Source of the DNA: Bacillaceae bacterium
GTDB lineage: Bacteria > Bacillota > Bacilli > Bacillales_A > Planococcaceae
DNA length: 19,344 bases
Direction of reading: 5' to 3'
Assembly (NCBI GenBank): GCA_030149685.1
Contig: JASLGI010000019.1
Location: 1 to 19,344, forward strand
Shown: positions 1 to 7,255 of the stretch, piece after piece
Layout: the number at the start of each line of letters is the position of its first letter
How positions within the stretch are numbered: the stretch's first letter is position 1
Notes under the pieces: model-generated
Told to the model about the DNA's origin: nothing
Seen by the model: the letters and a program-made list of their open reading frames with translations, nothing else
Database searches by the model: none
Translations under genes and position numbers: made by a program

Positions 1-261
1 TCTCGGTCCAATACCTCCTCCGATCATCGCTTCGACAAGTGCTGCGAGTAACTCTCCTAATAAAGCAGCACCCGGCTTACGAATAATGTACATCGCAACA
101 ATCGCTGCGATGAACCAAATCCCATAGAGGGGATCAAAGCCAAATGGACCGAGTGCAGCTTGAATAGGTCCTCGGATTTGTACGGCGACATTGTAAATAA
201 TACCGAATACGACGGCGATAATTCCGAGTAAGACGAAATCTTTTAGTTTCCAACGAGACAT
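1..261 (-). CDS. ykoE: YkoE-like ECF transporter S component (thiamine/HMP uptake), partial
   Basis: This is the N-terminal 87 residues of a membrane protein that runs off the left edge. The ATG at 261-259 follows a GAAAGGAAG ribosome binding site. Visible features are a basic MSRWKLKD start, a first hydrophobic segment (about residues 9-26), and the stretch FDPLYGIWFI followed by IIRKPGAALLGELLAALVEA, which I recognise from YkoE proteins. In that family YkoE is the substrate-binding membrane subunit of an energy-coupling-factor importer for the thiamine precursor hydroxymethylpyrimidine, working with YkoD (ATPase) and YkoC (transmembrane). The call is strongly supported by the TPP riboswitch directly upstream on the same strand. 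Genes for the remaining subunits would lie beyond position 1. Confidence 0.85.
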   Translation of the reverse strand, partial: MSRWKLKDFVLLGIIAVVFGIIYNVAVQIRGPIQAALGPFGFDPLYGIWFIAAIVAMYIIRKPGAALLGELLAALVEAMIGGGIGPR

Positions 262-290
262 ATTGTTCTTCCTTTCTTTTTGTAGAAAAC

Positions 291-320
291 AAAAAAAGCA
301 CCTCTCGTCTATAGGTGCTT
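291..320 (-). terminator. Riboswitch-controlled intrinsic terminator before ykoE
   Basis: Read on the minus strand, AAGCACCT (320-313) pairs perfectly with AGGTGCTT (303-296) around a 9-nt loop and is followed by a run of T residues (297-291). It lies between the TPP aptamer and the ykoE start codon, so it is the likely off-switch of the expression platform. Confidence 0.85.
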
Positions 321-357
321 ACAAAATGAGAAAAGAAATACGTCTTTTCCCATTGAG

Positions 358-443
358 TAAACACTTCCCCACGCTAGCATTATCTAGATCGAGTAATAAG
401 GGACTGCAAAAGCATCTCAGCCGACCGGCGCCCCTAGTGTTTT
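358..443 (-). promoter_or_regulatory. TPP riboswitch (thi box) aptamer
   Basis: On the minus strand the segment starts ACACTAGGGG (440-431), has CTGAGAT (420-414), then ATCTAGATAATGCTAGCG and TGGGGAAGTGT (ending at 361). These are the conserved thi-box blocks in the right order, and AAACACT/AGTGTTT closes helix P1. In this class, binding of thiamine pyrophosphate to the nascent RNA lowers expression of thiamine synthesis or uptake genes. Here it precedes ykoE, with a terminator between them, implying transcriptional repression when TPP is plentiful. Confidence 0.93.
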
Positions 444-490
444 CTAATTATGTATATTGTTTCAAGAACTCATTTTAATCAATCTATATG

Positions 491-542
491 AAAAAAGCAA
501 AAAACACCTCCTTTACGAAGCGATTCGGTTGTAAAGGAGGTG
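491..542 (-). terminator. Intrinsic terminator of ilvA
   Basis: A 12-bp perfect stem (CACCTCCTTTAC at 505-516 with GTAAAGGAGGTG at 531-542) is followed on the minus strand by a T-rich tract (504-491). It begins 5 nt after the ilvA stop codon and separates ilvA from the riboswitch-controlled unit downstream. Confidence 0.9.
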
Positions 543-546
543 GCGT

Positions 547-1812
547 TTAAATGAGTAACCCGAATAAAGAACTATCTTTATTTACTTCTCGATAAGGGAA
601 TCCGTTTTCTTCCATTCGTTGAATGAGTCCTGGATAGTCTTTCGGATTTTTTACTTCAATCCCGACAAGTGCAGGACCATTTTCTTTATTGTTTTTCTTC
701 GTATATTCGAACGTAGTAATATCATCATCAGGACCGAGTACATCGGTTAAAAACTGACGTAACGCTCCAGCCCTTTGTGGGAAATCGACGATGAAATAGT
801 AGAGCAACCCTTCATAAAGAAGTGATTTTTCTTTAATTTCTTGCATACGCCCAATATCATTGTTTCCTCCAGAGATGACGCAGACGACAGATTTTCCTTT
901 AATTTCGTCTTTGTAAAAGTCAAGTGCGGCAATTGGTAACGCACCTGCTGGTTCAGCAATGACCGCATGTTGGTTATATAGATCTAAAATAGAAGTACAT
1001 ACTTTACCTTCTGGAACTTCGAGAATATCATCGACATAATTTTCAACGATATTATGAGTTAAATCCCCGACTCGTTGGACAGCTGCACCATCGACAAATT
1101 TATCGATCGAATGCAATGTGATAGGCCCGCCATTTGCGAGAGCTGCTTTCATGCTCGGTGCTCCCGTTGGCTCCACGCCTATAATTTTAGTCCGAGGAGA
1201 AACGTTTTTGAAATAAGCACTAATACCGGCAACGAGTCCTCCTCCTCCGATACTCGCAAATACGTAATCGAGAGGTTCTTCGATATCATTCATTACTTCT
1301 ACAGCGATCGTGCCTTGGCCAGCGATAATGTCAGGATCATCGAAAGGATGAATGAATAATCGTTTATTTTCTTCTGCATAAGCGATTGCTTCTTTTGACG
1401 AATCATCGAAAGTATCTCCTGTCAAAATAATTTCAATATATTCTCGGCCAAACATACGCACTTGGTCAATTTTTTGTTTCGGTGTCGTTTGAGGCATGAA
1501 AATTTTGCCGTCAATTCCGAGTTGAGCACAAGCAAAAGCGACCCCTTGTGCGTGGTTTCCAGCACTTGCACAAACGACCCCAGATTTTTTCGCTTGTTTT
1601 TCAGTGCGTACCATTTTATAGTAAGCACCACGTAGTTTAAATGAACGGACATGTTGCAAGTCTTCACGTTTCATATAAACATTACACTCATATTTTTCTG
1701 ATAGCCGTTCATCTTTTTGTAACGGCGTATGTGCTACGATATCTTTTAACAATTGATTAGCAATTAAGACATCTTCTACTTGAACTTGCTGTAACTTCGT
1801 TCGTTCCGTCAT
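547..1812 (-). CDS. ilvA: Threonine ammonia-lyase (threonine dehydratase), biosynthetic
   Basis: IlvA converts L-threonine to 2-oxobutanoate and ammonia, the first committed step of isoleucine synthesis. It is a cytoplasmic PLP enzyme. The 421-residue product matches the usual Bacillus length. RSFKLRG holds the PLP-binding lysine (K59), ASAGNHAQG follows at about 82-90, and SIGGGGL at 187-193 is the phosphate-binding glycine loop. Residues from about 325 to the end (YYFIVDFPQRAGALRQFL onward) form the single ACT-like regulatory domain that senses isoleucine/valine in this family. An ATG 11 codons upstream (1845) is in frame but overlaps the -10 box. The ATG at 1812-1810 has GGAGGG (1824-1819) six bases upstream and is the better start. 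The gene appears monocistronic. Confidence 0.96.
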   Translation of the reverse strand: MTERTKLQQVQVEDVLIANQLLKDIVAHTPLQKDERLSEKYECNVYMKREDLQHVRSFKLRGAYYKMVRTEKQAKKSGVVCASAGNHAQGVAFACAQLGIDGKIFMPQTTPKQKIDQVRMFGREYIEIILTGDTFDDSSKEAIAYAEENKRLFIHPFDDPDIIAGQGTIAVEVMNDIEEPLDYVFASIGGGGLVAGISAYFKNVSPRTKIIGVEPTGAPSMKAALANGGPITLHSIDKFVDGAAVQRVGDLTHNIVENYVDDILEVPEGKVCTSILDLYNQHAVIAEPAGALPIAALDFYKDEIKGKSVVCVISGGNNDIGRMQEIKEKSLLYEGLLYYFIVDFPQRAGALRQFLTDVLGPDDDITTFEYTKKNNKENGPALVGIEVKNPKDYPGLIQRMEENGFPYREVNKDSSLFGLLI

Positions 1813-1843
1813 ACATTTCCCTCCAACAATGAAATATTTCATC

Positions 1844-1872
1844 ATTATAACACAATATTCAAAAAAGTTAAA
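1844..1872 (-). promoter_or_regulatory. Promoter of ilvA with CodY-box-like sequence
   Basis: On the minus strand TTTAAC (1872-1867), a 17-bp spacer and TATAAT (1849-1844) form a sigma-A-like promoter, giving a leader of only about 25 nt. Positions 1854-1868, between the two boxes, read AATATTCAAAAAAGT on the plus strand and match the CodY consensus AATTTTCWGAAAATT at 12 of 15 positions. CodY control of ilvA is known in B. subtilis; here it is an inference. No T-box or other long leader is present. Confidence 0.65.
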
Positions 1873-1971
1873 ATCATAATAAAAAATGGAAGTGTTTCAC
1901 TCTTTTTGTTATATGAGTAAAGTAATAAAAAACCCTTGTTTAAAGAATGTTATTAAGTCAAAGGTACTAGC

Positions 1972-2000
1972 TTGATTTCAAGATAAAAAGAGCTTATGAT
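1972..2000 (+). promoter_or_regulatory. Promoter of the ABC-F/ypgR unit
   Basis: TTGATT (1972-1977), a 17-bp spacer and TATGAT (1995-2000) match the sigma-A pattern at 4/6 and 5/6 positions. Initiation near 2007 would give a leader of roughly 75 nt before the ABC-F start codon. The promoter is back to back with that of ilvA. Confidence 0.6.
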
Positions 2001-2082
2001 TGTAGCAACTAAAGGACGATAGACGAGCGAGAGAAAAAGTGGCACCGTTCGAGAATGAGTAGAAATGAAAGGTGAGCGATTA

Positions 2083-3984
2083 ATGAAGCAATATAGAGTA
2101 GAACAATTAACAAAAACAGTCGGAGAAAAGACGCTGTTTCAAGATGTTGAGTTTCTTATTCAAACGGGAGAGAAAGTAGGATTGATCGGGATAAACGGTA
2201 CAGGAAAATCTACTTTTTTATCGATATTGGCAAAAGAAGAAGTAGCGGATTCTGTATTTTATGACCATCCGAATGATTTTCGTATCGCTTATTTACCGCA
2301 AGTACCAGAGATGGATGAGGAATCGACCGTTTTAGATATCGTCTTCTCCAGTGAGTCGCCACTGATGGAGTTAAATCGTGCGTATGAACATGTGATGCAT
2401 CAATTAACGAGTGATCCAATGAATGAAGAAGTGCAAGAACGTTTCACAGAGCTGCAACAACGAATGGATGAATATGAAGCATGGGATATGAATACACAAG
2501 CAAGAACGATTTTAACGAAGCTCGGCATTACAGAGCACGATCAAAAAATTAGGCATTTATCAGGAGGTCAGCAAAAACGTGTCGCTTTAGCTAAAACATT
2601 GTTAGAGCCAGCGGATTTAATTTTACTTGATGAGCCGACGAACCATTTAGATGTAGATTCAATTGAGTGGCTGCAACAATATTTAATCAATAGTCAGTCA
2701 GCTGTTATTTTTATTACGCATGATCGTTATTTTTTAGATGCGGTTTCAACGAGCATTTATGAAATTGCTGATCAAACATTGTATACGCATCAAGGAAATT
2801 ACGGAGATTATTTAGAAGCGAAAGCACTACGGGAAGAACAAAAAACAGCACATGAAGCGAAACAGAAAAATCGATATAGAAATGAATTGAAGTGGGTAAT
2901 GAGAGGTGCACGCGCACGTTCAACGAAGCAAAAAGCGCGTCTCGGTCGATTTGAAAAATTAAAAAAAGATGTACAGACGAAAGAAAAAGAAGGCGATTTT
3001 GACCTTTCTGTTCAAACGACACGTCTTGGAAAGAAAGTGATTGAGCTAGAGAATGTGTCAAAATCTTTCGGTCAAAAGACAATCGTTCATGATTTTTCTA
3101 CTTTATTACAAGGTGGTGACCGTATCGCCATTATCGGACCGAATGGTGTCGGGAAAACGACATTACTCCGTATGATTGCAGGAGAAGAAAAGCAAGATCA
3201 CGGTCTGATTGATCGAGGAGAGACTGTAAAAATCGCTCATTTCCATCAACATATTCCAGATATGAATACGGATGAGCGAATGATTTCATATATTCGAGAC
3301 GTATCGAATGCGGTGCGTACAGGTGACGGAGAAGTTTTATCTGCAACGCAAATGCTTGAAAACTTTTTATTCCCGAGTCATGTACATGGTACGCCAGTAT
3401 ATAAATTGTCTGGAGGAGAAAAGAAACGACTTTATTTACTTCGGTTATTGATGGAAGAGCCAAACGTTTTACTCCTCGATGAGCCGACAAACGATTTAGA
3501 CATTGAAACATTGTCCATTTTAGAATCTTTCATTGACACATTTCCAGGAGTTGTCATTACGATTTCTCACGATCGTTTTTTCCTTGATCGCACGACGTCA
3601 GAGTTGTGGGCGTTAGATGGTACAGGACATGTCTTTGTTTATAACGGTCTTTATACTGATTATTTGGCATGGATGAAAGAGAAAGAAGAAGCTACAGAAA
3701 AAGTAGAAAAAATTGAAAAGCCGAAAGAGAAAAAACAGTCCCTTCGATTTTCTTATCATGAAAAGCGCGATTTAGAACAATTACCTAAAGAGATAGAAGA
3801 AATCGAAGAAAAGATGTTAATCGAAGAAGAAGCGATCGCTGCAGCGAATGATAATTATGAAAAACTGATGGAACATACGGCAAACTATGAGCAACTTGAA
3901 GCGCGATATGAACAAATCTTTGAGCGTCTCATGGAATTAGAAGAGAAGAAAGAAAAGATGGAGCGACAAGAAAAAGGAGAATGA
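2083..3984 (+). CDS. ABC-F family ATPase, Uup/YfmR type (ribosome-associated translation factor)
   Basis: The product has two ATP-binding cassettes and no membrane segments, so it is an ABC-F protein and not a transporter. Walker A motifs are GINGTGKST (about 36-44) and GPNGVGKTT (about 353-361). Signatures are LSGGQQKRVAL (about 159) and LSGGEKKRL (about 442), each followed by LLDEPTN. The inter-domain arm contains RGARARSTKQKARLGRFEKL, and the last ~90 residues are a charged coiled coil as in Uup and B. subtilis YfmR (629 aa). YfmR has been implicated in relieving ribosome stalls, including at polyproline. The ATG at 2083 follows AAAGGTGA (2068-2075) with 7-nt spacing, giving 633 residues; the in-frame ATG at 2065 lacks a comparable site. 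The absence of a resistance-type leader and the Uup-like tail argue against an antibiotic-resistance ABC-F. Confidence 0.88.
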   Translation: MKQYRVEQLTKTVGEKTLFQDVEFLIQTGEKVGLIGINGTGKSTFLSILAKEEVADSVFYDHPNDFRIAYLPQVPEMDEESTVLDIVFSSESPLMELNRAYEHVMHQLTSDPMNEEVQERFTELQQRMDEYEAWDMNTQARTILTKLGITEHDQKIRHLSGGQQKRVALAKTLLEPADLILLDEPTNHLDVDSIEWLQQYLINSQSAVIFITHDRYFLDAVSTSIYEIADQTLYTHQGNYGDYLEAKALREEQKTAHEAKQKNRYRNELKWVMRGARARSTKQKARLGRFEKLKKDVQTKEKEGDFDLSVQTTRLGKKVIELENVSKSFGQKTIVHDFSTLLQGGDRIAIIGPNGVGKTTLLRMIAGEEKQDHGLIDRGETVKIAHFHQHIPDMNTDERMISYIRDVSNAVRTGDGEVLSATQMLENFLFPSHVHGTPVYKLSGGEKKRLYLLRLLMEEPNVLLLDEPTNDLDIETLSILESFIDTFPGVVITISHDRFFLDRTTSELWALDGTGHVFVYNGLYTDYLAWMKEKEEATEKVEKIEKPKEKKQSLRFSYHEKRDLEQLPKEIEEIEEKMLIEEEAIAAANDNYEKLMEHTANYEQLEARYEQIFERLMELEEKKEKMERQEKGE

Positions 3985-3988
3985 TTCG

Positions 3989-5080
3989 ATGAAGATCATT
4001 ACAGTCGAACCTACACCGAATCCAGACGTAATGAAAGTCGTTATTGACGGATGTTGGCTATCTCGAGATAAAAAGCAGTATACGAAAGAGACAAAAGAAG
4101 GAATCCCACCAGTCTTAAAGCGATTATTGAAAGTGTCAGCTATTGAATCGATTTATTGTGCAGAAAATTTTCTATCTGTTCAACGAGCGGAGAATGCTTC
4201 GTGGGAAAAGTTGATTCCAGCCGTAGATACAATTTTAAAAGAATATGAGACTGAAGATAGAAATGACTATGAACAATGTGTCTATGTACAAACGTATAAG
4301 CGTATTCCGGTACAAGTGAAAATCATTTCACAAAAAGAAGAGCATTTATATCGGTTATCTGAACGGTTTCAGTGGGCAGCTCAAAGAGTAAGAAGTGCTG
4401 AAACTGATTGCTACATTGTACATAGAAAATGGCATTATCTCGGTATGCGATACGGAGAAGTAGAGCAAGTGGCTAATCTCGTTCTTGATGAATTGGAAGA
4501 ACGATATTCGAATGAGCGTTTACATTTTGCTGTATTTTTAGAAGAAGAGCATGAAGAAGCGACGAATGAAGTCTCATTAAAACATTTAGAGAAAGAGTGT
4601 TGGGAAGAGCGTTTAGCTGTATTACAGATGATTTTGCGACCGAATGTTTCTCATTTACCATTATTAAAAAAAGCAGCTCACGATATTCATCCTGCTGTAA
4701 GAAGGTATGCGGCAGCTTTACTCGGATTAGTCGATGATATTTCTGTCGTTCCTTATTTATCTCGACTCGTATTATATGATCCGAGTTGGAGTGTGCGACG
4801 AACTGCAGGCGATTCTATTAGTGAATTAGGGTATGTAGCATTTGAGCCGGCAATGATTCGAGCGTTAGGTGATAAACATCGTTACATTCGTTGGCGAGCA
4901 GCAAAGTTTTTATATGAACGAGGGACACGTCAAGCATTACCTGCTTTATATGCGATGGAGTCGGATCCGGCATTTGAAGTGAGATTGCAAGTTTGTTTAG
5001 CGATTCATCAAATTGAAGGTGGCTCGCACATAAAAGGTTCTGTTTGGAGATTTGTTGCTGCTAAAAGAGAAGAAGAATAA
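3989..5080 (+). CDS. ypgR: Nfu-N domain plus HEAT-repeat protein, YpgR/CvfC family
   Basis: The 363-residue product has two visible parts. Residues 1-90 (VEPTPNPDVMKVV onward, then FLSVQRAENASWEKLIPAV) form an Nfu/NifU N-terminal domain, the scaffold-type module found beside Fe-S proteins. Residues about 205-345 hold tandem helical HEAT-like repeats (HPAVRRYAAALLGLVDD, DPSWSVRRTAGDSISELG, HRYIRWRAAKFLYERG, DPAFEVRLQVCLAIHQI). This matches B. subtilis YpgR and the staphylococcal 'conserved virulence factor C'; the molecular role is unknown. No CXXC cluster-binding motif of the NifU C-terminal domain is present. The ATG lies 4 nt after the ABC-F stop, and its AAAAAGGAGA site (3971-3980) is inside the upstream gene, so the two are co-transcribed and likely coupled. 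Confidence 0.8.
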   Translation: MKIITVEPTPNPDVMKVVIDGCWLSRDKKQYTKETKEGIPPVLKRLLKVSAIESIYCAENFLSVQRAENASWEKLIPAVDTILKEYETEDRNDYEQCVYVQTYKRIPVQVKIISQKEEHLYRLSERFQWAAQRVRSAETDCYIVHRKWHYLGMRYGEVEQVANLVLDELEERYSNERLHFAVFLEEEHEEATNEVSLKHLEKECWEERLAVLQMILRPNVSHLPLLKKAAHDIHPAVRRYAAALLGLVDDISVVPYLSRLVLYDPSWSVRRTAGDSISELGYVAFEPAMIRALGDKHRYIRWRAAKFLYERGTRQALPALYAMESDPAFEVRLQVCLAIHQIEGGSHIKGSVWRFVAAKREEE

Positions 5081-5090
5081 TAAAAGGGAA

Positions 5091-5118
5091 ACAAGTCGTT
5101 TTAAACGGCTTGTTTTTT
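5091..5118 (+). terminator. Intrinsic terminator after ypgR
   Basis: ACAAGTCGTT (5091-5100) pairs with AACGGCTTGT (5104-5113), with one G-U pair and a 3-nt loop, followed by a T run to 5118. It ends the ABC-F/ypgR transcript. The stretch 5119-5218 that follows holds no gene; it contains a near-palindrome at 5132-5149. Confidence 0.85.
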
Positions 5119-5218
5119 AAGTATCAACGATTAAGTCTTAAGACCTAAATGTGAAGAATGTGAGAGAAGGGAGAAACTAACTGACTATTTTATGATACGA
5201 TGAGAGCATGAAAAGTTT

Positions 5219-5247
5219 TTTTCAAATCAAAAGAAAAGTACTATAAA
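5219..5247 (+). promoter_or_regulatory. Putative promoter of brxA
   Basis: TTTTCA (5219-5224), a 17-bp spacer and TATAAA (5242-5247) give a modest sigma-A match just upstream of the ribosome binding site. The leader would be short (about 15-20 nt). Confidence 0.45.
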
Positions 5248-5269
5248 ATAGAAAAAGGAGTGTTGATGA

Positions 5270-5719
5270 ATGGATATGAATGCTTATGAAAAATATATGC
5301 GCGAAATTCATGAACCTGCACGTAAAGAAATGGAAAGCTACGGTTTTACACAGTTACAAACGGTAGAAGAAGTAGATGCGAAAATGGAAGAATTAAAAGG
5401 AGAAGGAACAGCTCTTATTTTTGTGAACTCTGTTTGTGGATGTGCAGCAGGTACAGCGCGTCCAGCAGCGGAAGAAGCATTATTAACCGTGTCACAAAAA
5501 CCAGATCATTTATTAACGGTTTTCGCAGGTCAAGATAAAGAAGCGACAGACCGTATGCGTGAATATTTTGAAGAGCTCCCACCATCAAGCCCTTCAATGG
5601 TCATTTGGAAAGATGGAAAAGTAGCATATTTTATGCCTCGCGAACAAATTGAAGGATATTCCCAAGAGCAAGTAGCAGCAAACTTAGCTGGGATGCTTGA
5701 AGAGTTTTGCGGAGAGTAA
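5270..5719 (+). CDS. brxA: Bacilliredoxin, BrxA/YphP family
   Basis: Bacilliredoxins remove bacillithiol from S-bacillithiolated proteins after oxidative stress. The 149-residue product has the family's CGC active site within NSVCGCAAG (C56 and C58), plus ARPAAEEA, VFAGQDKEAT and PPSSPSM, all typical of YphP/YqiW (about 144 aa). Downstream gene order (ypiP, ypjP, then thy-dfrA) matches the B. subtilis yphP locus, so BrxA is preferred over the paralogue BrxB/YqiW. It implies a bacillithiol-using organism. The start ATG follows AAAAAGGAG (5252-5260) at 9-nt spacing; a second ATG two codons later is too distant. The 3' end overlaps the next gene by 13 nt. Confidence 0.93.
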   Translation: MDMNAYEKYMREIHEPARKEMESYGFTQLQTVEEVDAKMEELKGEGTALIFVNSVCGCAAGTARPAAEEALLTVSQKPDHLLTVFAGQDKEATDRMREYFEELPPSSPSMVIWKDGKVAYFMPREQIEGYSQEQVAANLAGMLEEFCGE

Positions 5720-6498
5720 TATTTACGACGAGTGGGCGAGCGAGTGATGCGCTCATTGAAGCGACAAAAAAAGAGGCTGTTTCTTACGGTGCGACATATG
5801 TCGACCGGAAGAAACGGTCTGTTGCTTTATTATTAAAAACGTATCGTTGCCCGATATTTATTCGAGGAGCTCATCGATTAGAATATATAGAACCTCAGTC
5901 GTTAGAGCCTTTTTTCTTTCATCCAGATACAGCGATGTTTCGTATAAAAGGTGAAAGAAAAGGAATGACGGATGATTTACTCGCTGCTTTACGATTAAAT
6001 AAAGGCGATCGTGTCCTCGATTGTACATTAGGGAGAGGTTCTGACAGTATCGTAATTGCCGCAGCTGTCGGTGACCGAGGAGAAGTTGTCGGAGTAGAGA
6101 AAAAACATGCAATCGCTTACGTCGTACAAGAAGGATTACAAACGTATGTGTCCTCTGATGAACAAGTCAATGAAGCGATGCGACGTATTAAAGTCGTAAG
6201 AAAAGATGCGGTCGACTATTTGCGCAAGCAACCGGATTGTTCGTTTGACGTCATATATATTGATCCGATGTTTGAACAAACAGTTGAAGCTTCTTCAAAC
6301 TTTGCATCATTGAAGAAAGTAGCGACAAATGATCAATTAACGGAAGAATGGATTCAGGAAGCATTTCGAGTAGCAAGAAAAAGGGTCGTTTTAAAAGACC
6401 ATTATCGTTCTACTCGTTTTGAATATTACGGTTTTCATCGCCTTACTCGCCCGTCGAGTAAGACACATTACGGGGTTTTAGAAAAAGAGAGAGAATAA
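5707..6498 (+). CDS. ypiP: Class I SAM-dependent methyltransferase, YpiP family (RsmJ-related)
   Basis: The 263-residue product has a Rossmann methyltransferase core. Motif I is VLDCTLGRGSDS (from residue 103), an acidic strand end is VVGVEKKHA, and the motif IDPMF (185-189) resembles the DPM[FY] motif of the 16S rRNA methyltransferase RsmJ family. The N-terminal ~95 residues (TTSGRASDALIEATKKEA, YVDRKKRSVALLL) are typical of YpiP. The substrate is unknown; rRNA is a reasonable guess. The first usable start is TTG at 5707, overlapping the end of brxA by 13 nt; no ATG occurs in frame until about residue 78. No strong ribosome binding site precedes this TTG, so translation is probably coupled to brxA. 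Confidence 0.82.
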   Translation: MRRVIFTTSGRASDALIEATKKEAVSYGATYVDRKKRSVALLLKTYRCPIFIRGAHRLEYIEPQSLEPFFFHPDTAMFRIKGERKGMTDDLLAALRLNKGDRVLDCTLGRGSDSIVIAAAVGDRGEVVGVEKKHAIAYVVQEGLQTYVSSDEQVNEAMRRIKVVRKDAVDYLRKQPDCSFDVIYIDPMFEQTVEASSNFASLKKVATNDQLTEEWIQEAFRVARKRVVLKDHYRSTRFEYYGFHRLTRPSSKTHYGVLEKERE

Positions 6499-6511
6499 GG
6501 AGGGCGCGAAC

Positions 6512-7126
6512 ATGGTTATTCGAGGGTTGAAATGGTTACAACGACTCATCGTTGGGTTCGTCGCTTTAGTTACGCTCGGTGCTATACCGCCGACGCATGA
6601 TATATGGTCGACTTTACTGACCGATTTAGAGGCGTTAAAAAAAGATACTCATGATCAACAACAAGTAAAGCCAGTTGAAAATCCGGAGTATGTCGTTCAA
6701 TTAGAAGCAGATCTGCCTACGAAAGAGGAATCGTTACAACGTTTATTTGAAGGAGCTTATGAGCAATCTTATATAAAGTTTGGAAAAAAAGTAGGCCCAG
6801 TCATTCAATCATCTTTTGATGAAGAAATTTATCCAAATCTTCAACGTGTAATGACGGACTATTATAAGCCTTACTCGGCAGAGGATTTAGCATATTTTAA
6901 AGTGACGGACCGTCCAGCAGGAGAGCATAGTGAACGTATTTTTCATATTTATGATGAGCGAACGAAAGAACAAACATTTTACTTTCATGTAAGAACAGAA
7001 AATCGTCCAAAAGAAGGGTATTATTACAATTTCCATTACCATACCGCAGCGGATGAATTTCAAACACATCATGACCTTGCTCATTTGTTTTGGTCAAAAA
7101 ACCAACCACCAAAGTGGATGAGTTAA
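6512..7126 (+). CDS. ypjP: YpjP-like protein, membrane-anchored or secreted
   Basis: The 204-residue product begins with basic residues (R4, K7, R11) and a hydrophobic segment (about 12-25, LIVGFVALVTLGAIPP), so it is exported or membrane-anchored with the bulk outside. The rest is soluble, acidic in the middle and aromatic-rich near the end (EGYYYNFHYHTAADEFQTHHDLAHLFW). Length and position between ypiP and the thymidylate synthase gene match B. subtilis YpjP (203 aa), which has no assigned function. The ATG has AAGGAGG (6497-6503) eight bases upstream, inside or next to the ypiP stop. It is the last gene before the 7133 terminator. Confidence 0.78.
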   Translation: MVIRGLKWLQRLIVGFVALVTLGAIPPTHDIWSTLLTDLEALKKDTHDQQQVKPVENPEYVVQLEADLPTKEESLQRLFEGAYEQSYIKFGKKVGPVIQSSFDEEIYPNLQRVMTDYYKPYSAEDLAYFKVTDRPAGEHSERIFHIYDERTKEQTFYFHVRTENRPKEGYYYNFHYHTAADEFQTHHDLAHLFWSKNQPPKWMS

Positions 7127-7132
7127 AAGAAG

Positions 7133-7157
7133 GACTGCGCCAGTGCGCAGTCTTTTT
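7133..7157 (+). terminator. Intrinsic terminator after ypjP
   Basis: GACTGCGC (7133-7140) and GCGCAGTC (7145-7152) form a perfect 8-bp stem with a 4-nt loop, followed by TTTTT. It closes the brxA-ypiP-ypjP unit. Confidence 0.93.
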
Positions 7158-7216
7158 ATTATGTTTTGTCTTTTCATATGTAGTAAGATAAAAAGTCGAT
7201 GCTTCTTTTGTTTTTT

Positions 7217-7225
7217 TGCTATAAT
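7217..7225 (+). promoter_or_regulatory. Extended -10 promoter of the thyA operon
   Basis: TGCTATAAT is a perfect extended -10 element (TGN plus TATAAT). No good -35 box lies 16-18 bp upstream, which extended -10 promoters tolerate. The leader before thyA would be about 25 nt, and this is the only clear promoter seen before eight genes. Confidence 0.65.
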
Positions 7226-7255
7226 GTGAAAGAAGACTATTAGGAGGTAACTTGA

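Noticed and set aside
1996..2022. Short ORF ATG...TAG (8 codons) ahead of the ABC-F gene as a possible leader peptide
   Set aside because: Its ATG overlaps the proposed -10 box, so it would not be transcribed, and it has no ribosome binding site.
2036..2050. GTGGCACCG resembles the core of a T-box antiterminator
   Set aside because: No stem I or specifier region is recognisable upstream, the likely transcription start is only about 30 nt earlier, and no terminator follows. A short match is expected by chance.
3131..3511. 126-codon open frame on the minus strand inside the ABC-F gene
   Set aside because: Shadow of the second ATPase cassette; no family resemblance or initiation signal.
5719..5721. 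ATA codon after GCGGAGAG as a rare start for ypiP
   Set aside because: The spacing from the GGAGAG sequence is too short and ATA is very rarely used; TTG at 5707 is the simpler choice.
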